Below are positions 31,411 through 38,892 of a DNA stretch of 64,000 nucleotides, in pieces. How positions within the stretch are numbered: the stretch's first letter is position 1; the number at the start of each line of letters is the position of its first letter. Under the pieces are notes generated by a model. It saw only the letters and a list, made by a program, of their open reading frames with translations. It searched no databases and had not been told where the DNA came from. This DNA is from Arenimonas oryziterrae DSM 21050 = YC6267 (lineage in GTDB: Bacteria; Pseudomonadota; Gammaproteobacteria; Xanthomonadales; Xanthomonadaceae), in the NCBI RefSeq assembly GCF_000420545.1, contig NZ_ATVD01000002.1, forward strand, positions 434,001-498,000, written 5' to 3'. The translations under genes were made by a program, and so were the position numbers.

Positions 31411-32248
31411 AGCTCCCCTTGCCGCGCCGCCTTGCAATCCAGCGCACGATCACGAACACGGCGCCCGCAAACAACGCGAACGGCAGCAAGGCCCCGACCA
31501 GGATAATCAGGGCACCGAGGCTGGAATCCCAGATGCTGCCCAGGCGACCAAACGCCTCCCGCGTCGCCGACGCCTCCGTCATCGTCACGCCCTGCGCATT
31601 GAAATGCAGGGTCAGCAGGTTCGTGCGGATGCGGCGCTGCTGTTGCGCGGCTTCCTGTTCGACGCCTTGCAGCTCGGCTTCGATCGTCGCCTGCTGCTGA
31701 CTCAGCGCGATCAGGTCTTCGACCTTGATGTCCTTGCGCGCCATGATCTCGGCCAGCTTCGCGTGCTGCGATTCCAGGCGGGCCTTGCGCAGGCCGTTGT
31801 CGCGCACCGCGTCGGCCAGGTCTTCGGCGGTGGTGCTGCGCTGACCGACTTCGGCGCCCTCGGCGGCGAGTGCGACCAGGGGCTCGATGGCCGAAGGAAT
31901 CGCGCGCAATTTCAGGTTACCCGACGGTGAATCGCCAGCCGTCTGGTCTTCGCCGAGCACATTGCAGGCACCGAATCGCTCGGCCATGCAGGCCGCGCGC
32001 ACCTTGCCGATGCGGGCCGCGATGTCCTTGCCGCCAGACCAGATCGTCACTTCGTGCTCGTAGGCCAATTGGCTGCCGGCCCGGTTGTCCTGGCCTTCGA
32101 CGGTCGCCGCTGCCGGCGCGACGGAGAAGCCTTCCGCAGAAGGCGCCGCCTCGGAGGCCGATTTCGAGCAGGCGGACAGTCCGCCCCCCAGCGAGGCGAG
32201 GACAAGAAGCGACCAGACCGTCGCGTAATACCGCGGAAATTTGCGCAT
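31409..32248 (-). CDS. DUF4349 domain lipoprotein
   Basis: The 279-residue protein has a signal with lipobox LSAC (Cys about 27), a globular periplasmic region, a coiled coil (about 150-215; EAELQGVEQEAAQQQRRI) and a C-terminal transmembrane helix followed by the basic tail RWIARRRGKGS. This is the DUF4349 arrangement; its function is unknown. It would be anchored at both ends. ATG 32248 has GGGGGA upstream. It is divergent from the GntR gene, whose operator could control both. Confidence 0.8.
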   Translation of the reverse strand: MRKFPRYYATVWSLLVLASLGGGLSACSKSASEAAPSAEGFSVAPAAATVEGQDNRAGSQLAYEHEVTIWSGGKDIAARIGKVRAACMAERFGACNVLGEDQTAGDSPSGNLKLRAIPSAIEPLVALAAEGAEVGQRSTTAEDLADAVRDNGLRKARLESQHAKLAEIMARKDIKVEDLIALSQQQATIEAELQGVEQEAAQQQRRIRTNLLTLHFNAQGVTMTEASATREAFGRLGSIWDSSLGALIILVGALLPFALFAGAVFVIVRWIARRRGKGS

Positions 32249-32372
32249 AGATCCCCCAGACAAGGAATCCGCAGGGTATCCCAGATTTTCCTGCAGGCCC
32301 AAAGACCTCCTTTCCGAACAATCGCTTACAGCAAGCTTCTACCAGCCTGAGCCCGGATTCAGAAAAATCCAG

Positions 32373-32402
32373 TTGACTTCGACATTTTGCATATTGTATA
32401 CA
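32373..32402 (+). promoter_or_regulatory. Promoter of the gntR operon
   Basis: TTGACT (32373-32378), 18-bp spacer, TATACA (32397-32402). The predicted start of transcription falls at or within a base or two of the ATG (32409), implying a leaderless mRNA. The -10 lies inside the palindrome described next. Confidence 0.6.
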
Positions 32403-32409
32403 ATATGCA
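32388..32409. promoter_or_regulatory. Perfect 22-bp palindromic operator
   Basis: TGCATATTGTATACAATATGCA reads the same on both strands (the core ATTGTATACAAT resembles GntR/FCD operators with GTATAC centres). It covers the -10 box and the first base of the gntR start codon, the classic position for autorepression. Confidence 0.7.
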
Positions 32410-33080
32410 TGATCGAACAACGCCAACCCCTGCGCCGCGACGTCACCACCGAGGTCCTGGAGCGCCTGCTCGCGGGCCACCTGCCGGTCGGCCGCGTCAA
32501 CGAATCCGAACTCGCTGACGATATCGGCGTCAGCCGCACGCCGCTGCGCGAAGCCCTCGTCGTCCTGGAACAACGCGGGCTGATCGACTCGGCCATGGGC
32601 CGGGGCTTCCTGGTGCGTCCGCTCAATCGCGAAGAAGCCGGCGAGCTCTATCCCCTGCTGTCCGTGCTGGAGCCCTTCGCATTCCGCCTCAGCGCCGACG
32701 AACTACGCCGGCAAGCCCCGATCCTGCGCGGCATACTTTCCGACATGGCCGTCGCCTACAGCCCCGATGCCCTGCTCGCCCTGTCCGGCGAATGGAGCCA
32801 TGTGCTGGTCACCGCCTGCCCGAACAAGAAACTGCGCAGCATGCTCGAGGACCTGCACCGCCTCGCCGCCCGCTACGAACGCGCTACCCTCGAACGTGGC
32901 TTCGCCGTCGAAGCCGCCCTCGGAAAACACGAGGCGATCGTCGATGCGCTGGAAACCGGCGACGTCGAACGCGCCTGCAGCCTCGTCGCCGAAACCTGGA
33001 ACGACTGCCTCGCCTCCCTGATGCAATGGCTGGAGCCCGCGCCGCCGATGCCGGTCCGGAAGCGCCGGAGTCTGCGATGA
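32409..33080 (+). CDS. GntR family (FCD-type) transcriptional regulator
   Basis: The 223-residue protein has an N-terminal winged helix (about 10-65) with the recognition region ESELADDIGVSRTPLREALVVLEQRG and an all-helical FCD effector domain whose His residues (EWSHVLVTACP, GKHEAIVDAL) are in positions that bind a metal in this family. It probably senses a small carboxylate or related metabolite. ATG 32409 was chosen because the upstream extension is non-native and has no ribosome site; the promoter position supports leaderless translation. It heads an operon, coupled to the S41-like gene by an ATGA overlap. Confidence 0.9.
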   Translation: MIEQRQPLRRDVTTEVLERLLAGHLPVGRVNESELADDIGVSRTPLREALVVLEQRGLIDSAMGRGFLVRPLNREEAGELYPLLSVLEPFAFRLSADELRRQAPILRGILSDMAVAYSPDALLALSGEWSHVLVTACPNKKLRSMLEDLHRLAARYERATLERGFAVEAALGKHEAIVDALETGDVERACSLVAETWNDCLASLMQWLEPAPPMPVRKRRSLR

Positions 33081-34732
33081 AAACCCTTCTCTGCATCGCG
33101 CTGCTGATGCTCGCCGGCAGCGCTCCTTGCCTGGCCGCGATGCCGCCGGAGGAAGCTGCCCGTTTCCGCAAGGACCTCGACTATCTCGCCGACGAGCTGC
33201 CTAAGCGTCACGCGAACCTGTTCCACACCACGTCACGCGAAACCTTCGCCGCCGAAGTCGCGCGCCTGCGCACGCAGCTACCCACGCTCGATCGCGGCGA
33301 CGCCATCGTCGGCCTGGCGAAGATTGTCGCGCTCGCGCGCGACGGCCATTCGGCGCTGTTCCTGCTGCCTTTCCCGGGCATGAAGGCGATCGAGGGCATC
33401 CATCCGATGCCGATCCAGCTCTACGACTTCCCCGATGGCTTGCGCGTGATCGCGATCGACAAGGCACACGCCAACTTGCTCGGCGCGAAGCTCGTCGCCG
33501 TCGGCGATGTCCCCGTGGAAGAAGCAACGCGCCGCGTCGCCGATCTGGTGCCGCAAGACAACGCGATGGGCGTGCACGAATACGTGCCCTACTACCTCGC
33601 CCTCGCCGAAGTCGCTTCCGCGCTGGCGCTGTCGAAGGACGCGACCGGTGTCGACTACGTGTTCGACACCGGCAAAGGGCGGCAGAAACTCCATCTCGCA
33701 CCGATGGCCGTGCCCGCCGACAGCGGCTGGGTGACGCGACTGCGCACTTTGCCCGGTCCGCGCGCAGCCTGGGTCGCGGCCGGCGACAGTGCCACGACGC
33801 CGCGCTGGTTGGCCAACGAGGAGCAACCCTGGTGGTTCGAAGTCTGGCCCGACGGCACCGTGTATGCGCAGATCAACGCGATGCATGAAACGCCTCAGGC
33901 GCGTTTCGCCGATTTCGCCGAGAAACTATTCGCGGCGGTGCCCAAGGACGGCAACTCGCACCTCATCCTCGACTTGCGATTGAACCGCGGCGGCAATGGC
34001 GATTTGATCTGGTCGGTTATCCACGGCGTGATCCGCCACGACGCGATCAATCGTCCGGATCGCCTGTTCGTGTTGACCGGGCGCCGCACTTTCTCCGCCG
34101 GGCAGATGTTCGCCAATGGTCTGGAAAAGCACACACACGCCACCTTCGTCGGCGAACCGACCGGCTCGAGCCCCAACCACTATGGCGAACTCGGCCAGCT
34201 GCCGCTGCCGGAAACGAAACTCATGGTGTTCTATTCGCAGCTGTATTGGCAGCACAGCGCCACCGACCACCGCGCGTGGATCGCGCCGCGCCTCGCCGCA
34301 CCGCTGCAGTACGCCGATCTCGCGGCCGGTCGCGATCCGGCGATCGCCGCCATCGCCGGCTATCGTCCGCTGCCGAAAGCGCGCGAGGTCATGGGCGCGT
34401 TGATCGAACAGGGACAGACCGCGAAGGCGATCGCCGCGTTCCGCGGAACGATCGCCGCCCAGCGCAATCCCTGGGCCAATCTGTTCGAGAAGGATCTCAA
34501 CAACTACGGCTATTCCTTGCTGGAAGAAAAAAAGACGGACGCCGCCGTCGCCGTGTTGTCGCTCGCCGCCGAGCTCTACCCCGAGTCCGCCAATGCCTGG
34601 GACAGCCTGGGCGAAGCCTGGCTGAGCGCCGGCGTGCGCCACCGCGCCGCCTATTGCTACGCCCGCTCGCTGCGACTCAACCCCGACAACCCCCAGGGTC
34701 GCGACACGCTCGCGTCCATCCTTGGAGAATGA
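33077..34732 (+). CDS. Exported S41-like peptidase with C-terminal TPR
   Basis: The 551-residue protein has a signal peptide (MKTLLCIALLMLAGSAPCLA), a PDZ-like strand (GAKLVAVGDVPVEEA, about 135-150) and a C-terminal-processing-peptidase core (about 240-430) with LILDLRLNRGGNGD and TGRRTFSAGQMF, Ser340 being the likely nucleophile. The expected downstream Lys of the Ser-Lys dyad is not obvious, so activity needs testing. Residues from about 460 form tetratricopeptide repeats (YPESANAWDSLGEAWLSAG) that match those of the next gene. It overlaps gntR by ATGA. Confidence 0.8.
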   Translation: MKTLLCIALLMLAGSAPCLAAMPPEEAARFRKDLDYLADELPKRHANLFHTTSRETFAAEVARLRTQLPTLDRGDAIVGLAKIVALARDGHSALFLLPFPGMKAIEGIHPMPIQLYDFPDGLRVIAIDKAHANLLGAKLVAVGDVPVEEATRRVADLVPQDNAMGVHEYVPYYLALAEVASALALSKDATGVDYVFDTGKGRQKLHLAPMAVPADSGWVTRLRTLPGPRAAWVAAGDSATTPRWLANEEQPWWFEVWPDGTVYAQINAMHETPQARFADFAEKLFAAVPKDGNSHLILDLRLNRGGNGDLIWSVIHGVIRHDAINRPDRLFVLTGRRTFSAGQMFANGLEKHTHATFVGEPTGSSPNHYGELGQLPLPETKLMVFYSQLYWQHSATDHRAWIAPRLAAPLQYADLAAGRDPAIAAIAGYRPLPKAREVMGALIEQGQTAKAIAAFRGTIAAQRNPWANLFEKDLNNYGYSLLEEKKTDAAVAVLSLAAELYPESANAWDSLGEAWLSAGVRHRAAYCYARSLRLNPDNPQGRDTLASILGE

Positions 34733-34733
34733 A

Positions 34734-35888
34734 ATGAAACGCCTGCTCGTCCTCGTCCTCGCCGCCCTCTGCGCGCCAACTGCCGCCGCGCAAGTGAGCG
34801 CCTTTTCCTATCGCGCCGAGCGCGCCCCCGCCCCCGGCACCGTCTGGCACTACACCAAGTCCAATCGTGACGGCAGCAAACCCTGGCATCTGGACGCGTA
34901 CATCGCCTCGCCCACGCGCATCACCGTGGTGAAATGGGTCGAGGGCGCCAGCGACTTCGTCGAAGTCACCGCCGACCTGTCCCTCGCGCAGGCGATGCCG
35001 GTCAACCTGCAGCAATGGAATACCGCCGCACACCGTCGCGAACCGAAGCTGTACGCGAGTTCCACCGACGGCAAGACCATGCACGCGGTACTCGCCGACG
35101 GCCAGACCTTCGACCTGCATGCCGCACAAGGGCCGCTGAACTTCTGGGGTTTCGATCTCATGGGCGTGGCCTTCATGCTGCCGCACCTGGCCGATCCGAC
35201 CAAAGCCTTCGAGATGAGTTTCATCAACACCAACCAGCCCGGCACGCACGGTCAGCCGCTCGATGTCGATGTCGTACGCTTCGAGCCAGCGGGCATGGAA
35301 ACCATCGAAGGCGTGGCCTGCCGCAAGTTCAAACTGACCGGTCCGCTGTTCGGCGACCAGACCGGCTTCGTCTGGATCGACGCCAGCACGGGCCGCCTGG
35401 AACGTGCGGAACACGCCGTGCCCACGAGTACCGACTGGAGCGACTGGCGACTCGACCGCGTGAGCTCGGAAACCATGGACGGCATCGCTTGGGAGAAATT
35501 CAAGCTCGGTCTCGCCGACGCGCAGGCGGGCGGCGGCGGCACGCGCTCGGCCGCAGGCGCGATGAAGACCGCCTACGACAAGGCCGGCATCGCGGCGGCT
35601 TTCGAGGCCGGGGAACAGTTCAAGCGCGACAGCCTCAAGGCCTTCGAGGGCGACCTCAACACCTTCGGCTATGCCCTGCTGGGCTTCGGCAAGAACGAAG
35701 ACGCGCTGGCAGTATTCCAGCGCGCGGCCCGCGACTATCCGCAATCGGCCAACGCCTGGGACAGCCTGGGCGAGGCGCAGGCTGCCGCCGGCCGCAAAGC
35801 CGAGGCGATCGCCAGCTATCGCAAGTCGCTGCAGCTCGATCCGGGCAACGACAACGCGCGCAAGCAGATCGAGGCCCTCGCGAAATAA
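34734..35888 (+). CDS. Exported TPR protein paired with the S41-like peptidase
   Basis: The 384-residue product has a signal peptide (MKRLLVLVLAALCAPTAAAQ), a central beta-rich region (about 30-255) of unrecognised family and a C-terminal TPR module (about 290-384; YPQSANAWDSLGEAQAAAG). The TPR module is clearly homologous to that of the upstream peptidase. The ATG at 34734 lies one base after the previous stop and has GGAG upstream. Periplasmic location is inferred; function unknown. Confidence 0.75.
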   Translation: MKRLLVLVLAALCAPTAAAQVSAFSYRAERAPAPGTVWHYTKSNRDGSKPWHLDAYIASPTRITVVKWVEGASDFVEVTADLSLAQAMPVNLQQWNTAAHRREPKLYASSTDGKTMHAVLADGQTFDLHAAQGPLNFWGFDLMGVAFMLPHLADPTKAFEMSFINTNQPGTHGQPLDVDVVRFEPAGMETIEGVACRKFKLTGPLFGDQTGFVWIDASTGRLERAEHAVPTSTDWSDWRLDRVSSETMDGIAWEKFKLGLADAQAGGGGTRSAAGAMKTAYDKAGIAAAFEAGEQFKRDSLKAFEGDLNTFGYALLGFGKNEDALAVFQRAARDYPQSANAWDSLGEAQAAAGRKAEAIASYRKSLQLDPGNDNARKQIEALAK

Positions 35889-35957
35889 TCCCGCCGCGTC
35901 GCGCATCGGCGGCTCCGGGCCCGGCATAATCGCCGCATGCCCCGTCCGGAGATCGTC

Positions 35958-36962
35958 ATGAGCACACCGCATCGCGCCCTGCACCTCGCCTCCCGTCCCG
36001 AAGGCCTGCCCAAGGACAGCGATTTCGAACTGCGCGAGTCCGCGCCGGCGGCCCTGGCCGACGGCCAGATCCGCATCGCGGTGAAATTCCTGTCGATCGA
36101 TCCGGCGATGCGCGTGTGGATGACAGAAGCGAAATCCTACTGGCCGCCGGTCGGCCTGGGCGAAATCATGCGCTCGGCGGGCATCGGCGAAGTCGTCGAA
36201 TCCAAGAACGAGAAATTCCCGGTCGGCGTCTGGGTCAGCGGTATGACCGGCGTGCAGGATCAGCTGGTGTCCGACGGCAAGGGCATGCAGCGATTCGACG
36301 CGCAACGTCTGCCGCATCCGGGCTGGGCCTTGAGCGTGTTCGGCGCCACCGGCCTGACCGCCTACTTCGGCCTGATCGAGATCGGCACGCCCAAGGCCGG
36401 CGAAGTGCTGGTCGTCTCCGCCGCCGCGGGTGCGGTCGGTTCGAACGTCGTGCAGATCGGCAAGGCCCTGGGCATGCGCGTCATCGGCATCGCCGGCGGC
36501 GCCGACAAGTGCGCCTTCGTCAAGGATACGCTCGGCGCGGACGAAGTCATCGACTACAAGAACGAAAAGATCTCCGACGCGATCAAGCAGCACTGCCCGG
36601 ACGGCATCGACGTGTACTTCGACAACGTCGGTGGCGAGATCCTCGATGCGGTGCTCAAGCGCCTGAAGCTGCGCGCGCGCATCGTGCTGTGCGGCGGCAT
36701 CTCGCAGTACAACGCCACCGGCGAAACGCGCGGCCCGGCGAATTACCTGTCGCTGATCTCCGCGCGCGGCAAGATGGAGGGTTTCGTCGTGATCGACTAC
36801 CTGCATCGCGCCGAGGAAGCGATCACCGCGATGGCGCCGTGGGTGCAGGCGGGCAAACTGACCAGCAAGCTCGATATCGTCGAGGGTCTGCCGAACTTCG
36901 CCGAAGCGCTGCGCCGTCTGTACACCGGCAAGAATTTCGGCAAGCAGCTGGTGCAGATCTGA
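35958..36962 (+). CDS. NADPH-dependent 2-alkenal/curcumin reductase-like oxidoreductase
   Basis: The 334-residue protein is a zinc-free medium-chain dehydrogenase of the leukotriene B4 12-hydroxydehydrogenase/CurA family. It has the NADP-binding motif SAAAGAVGSNVVQIGKALG, the GATGLTAYFGLIEIG segment and the family sequence YFDNVGGEILDAVL. These enzymes reduce conjugated double bonds of alpha,beta-unsaturated carbonyls and detoxify lipid-derived aldehydes. I preferred ATG 35958 (MSTPHRAL), which has GGAG 8 bases ahead, over ATG 35937. Confidence 0.92.
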   Translation: MSTPHRALHLASRPEGLPKDSDFELRESAPAALADGQIRIAVKFLSIDPAMRVWMTEAKSYWPPVGLGEIMRSAGIGEVVESKNEKFPVGVWVSGMTGVQDQLVSDGKGMQRFDAQRLPHPGWALSVFGATGLTAYFGLIEIGTPKAGEVLVVSAAAGAVGSNVVQIGKALGMRVIGIAGGADKCAFVKDTLGADEVIDYKNEKISDAIKQHCPDGIDVYFDNVGGEILDAVLKRLKLRARIVLCGGISQYNATGETRGPANYLSLISARGKMEGFVVIDYLHRAEEAITAMAPWVQAGKLTSKLDIVEGLPNFAEALRRLYTGKNFGKQLVQI

Positions 36963-38131
36963 CCGACGTCATCGTCATCGGCGGCGGTGCCGCCGGCCTG
37001 ATGTGCGCGCTGGCCGCCGGCCAGCGCGGCCGCCGCGTGCTCGTGATCGAGCACGCCAACCGCTGCGGCAAGAAAATCCTGATGTCGGGTGGCGGCCGCT
37101 GCAATTTCACCAACACCGGCACGAGCCCGGCGAACTTCCTGTCGGCGAACCCGCATTTCTGCAAATCGGCGCTCGCGCGCTACACGCCGGCGCATTTCAT
37201 CGCGATGGTCGAACGCCACGGCATCGCCTATCACGAAAAAGAACTCGGCCAGCTGTTCTGCGACGAGTCGTCCAAACTCATCGTCAAGATGCTGCTCGAC
37301 GAATGCGCCGCGGCCGGCGTGCGCATCGAAACCAGTTGCGGCGTGGACAAGGTCGCGACCGCCGCCGGCGGCTATCGCGTGCAGACCGCACGGGGCAATT
37401 TCGACGCGCCGTCCCTGGTCATCGCCAGCGGCGGCTTGTCGATCCCGAGCATGGGCGCGAGCGGCTTCGGCTACGAGATCGCGCGACAGTTCGGCCACAC
37501 CGTGCTGCCGACGCGCGCGGGCCTGGTGCCGCTGACACTCAGTGGCAAGCACCAGGAAAACTACGCCGATCTCGCCGGCGTCGCCCTACCGGTCTCGGCG
37601 CGCTGCGGCAAGGCGCAGTTCGACAACGCCATGCTGATCACCCACCGCGGCCTCAGCGGCCCGAGCATCCTGCAGATCTCTTCGTACTGGGAGCCGGGCA
37701 AGGAGCTGCTGCTCGACCTGCTGCCGCAGCACGATATCGAGGCATTTCTGTTCGAACGCCAGGCCGCGCAACCGGGGGCGGAGCTGAAAACCGTGCTCGG
37801 CGACGTGCTGCCGAAACGCTTCGCGCAGCGGCTGTGCGAGGTCTGGTTCACGAACAAGCCGATGCGCCAGTTCGTGCATGCGGAGATCCGCGCGATGGCG
37901 AAACTGCTCGCGCACTGGCCGATCGTGGCCAGCGGCACCGAAGGCTATCGCACGGCGGAGGTCACGCTGGGCGGTGTCGATACCGACGGCCTGTCGTCGT
38001 CGACGATGGCCTCGAAACTGTCGCCGGGATTGTTCTTCATCGGCGAAGTCGCCGATGTCACCGGGCACCTGGGCGGTTACAACTTCCAGTGGGCCTGGGC
38101 ATCGGGTCAGGCCGCGGGACACGCGGCCTGA
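36959..38131 (+). CDS. BaiN/YhiN-type FAD-dependent oxidoreductase, apparent CTG start
   Basis: The 390-residue flavoprotein begins TDVIVIGGGAAGLMCALAAG (FAD Rossmann motif) and has SGGGRCNFTN, IASGGLSIPSMGASG and the C-terminal GEVADVTGHLGGYNFQWAWASG, all typical of the HI0933/YhiN/BaiN family. The exact activity is not known for most members. No ATG, GTG or TTG lies before the Rossmann motif; the codon at the expected initiator position is CTG (36959-36961), overlapping the stop of the previous gene as CTGA, like other coupled pairs in this window. The frame continues open upstream, so this start is inferred. Confidence 0.88.
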   Translation: MTDVIVIGGGAAGLMCALAAGQRGRRVLVIEHANRCGKKILMSGGGRCNFTNTGTSPANFLSANPHFCKSALARYTPAHFIAMVERHGIAYHEKELGQLFCDESSKLIVKMLLDECAAAGVRIETSCGVDKVATAAGGYRVQTARGNFDAPSLVIASGGLSIPSMGASGFGYEIARQFGHTVLPTRAGLVPLTLSGKHQENYADLAGVALPVSARCGKAQFDNAMLITHRGLSGPSILQISSYWEPGKELLLDLLPQHDIEAFLFERQAAQPGAELKTVLGDVLPKRFAQRLCEVWFTNKPMRQFVHAEIRAMAKLLAHWPIVASGTEGYRTAEVTLGGVDTDGLSSSTMASKLSPGLFFIGEVADVTGHLGGYNFQWAWASGQAAGHAA

Positions 38132-38141
38132 CCCGGCGTAC

Positions 38142-38753
38142 TTACATGCCGATCATCGCGTTGCCCATGCTCTTGGCGATCAATTCCTTGTGCGGGCGCA
38201 CCAGCTCGACGTTGGCCATGTTGACCTCGCCCTTGAGCTGATCGGGAATCGCGTCCATCGAGGCATACGGGAACGCGGCGTACACCTGTTCGCGCACCCA
38301 GTCGTACTCGGCTTCGGAAACGCCAGCAGCGTTGAGCCCGTCGACCTTGATCTGCTGACCTTTCGCGACCAGGGCCGACATCTCGGTGATCAAGGCCATG
38401 CCCTCGGTCGCGGTGGGTTCGCGGCCTTCGGCCTTCGCCTTGGCTTCGAGCGCCTTGCCCTTGGCTTCGAAGCCAGCGTATTCGCCGGCCATCTTCGCCT
38501 GCAGCTGCGTCTGCACGTTGACGAACATCGTCACCTGCGCGGCCGTCAGCGTGCCATCGGCGGGCGCCGTGTACGGGCTCTTGTTTTTCACCTGCGCGCT
38601 GACCTCGGCGATCTTCGCCATGTCCTGCACCGCCGACAGCCCGTTGCTCGCCGAGGCCCACATCGGTCGCACCACGAACCAGTAAGCCAAGCCACCGCCC
38701 ACCACGAGCAGCAACAGACCCACCACGAGACAACCGATCAGACCCTTTTTCAT
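38142..38753 (-). CDS. Membrane-anchored protein of unknown function
   Basis: The 203-residue protein has one N-terminal transmembrane helix (about 5-28, GCLVVGLLLLVVGGGLAYWF) followed by a helical, Ala/Lys-rich extracytoplasmic domain. ATG 38753 (MKKGLIG) has GAGGG upstream; the longer frame was rejected. No family is recognised. It converges with the flavoprotein gene. Confidence 0.75.
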   Translation of the reverse strand: MKKGLIGCLVVGLLLLVVGGGLAYWFVVRPMWASASNGLSAVQDMAKIAEVSAQVKNKSPYTAPADGTLTAAQVTMFVNVQTQLQAKMAGEYAGFEAKGKALEAKAKAEGREPTATEGMALITEMSALVAKGQQIKVDGLNAAGVSEAEYDWVREQVYAAFPYASMDAIPDQLKGEVNMANVELVRPHKELIAKSMGNAMIGM

Positions 38754-38892
38754 GACGAACCCTCGAATGATTGAACCAAGTGTGCAACACGCGGCGCGAT
38801 TTTGCTTCCGGACAGGCCGGGGCCGGCATTCGCCAAACCGGGCCGACATACGCTAGAGTACGGACTGGCCGCTACCGCTGTCCGGAGTCCTC

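Noticed and set aside
34677-36806. 709-codon minus-strand open frame
   Set aside because: Spans the antisense of two clear genes; composition is a frame shadow.
36116-38131. A 671-codon YhiN with a long N terminus, or a CurA-YhiN fusion
   Set aside because: The first 280 codons are a frame shadow of curA, which lies in a different frame; a true fusion would be in one frame.
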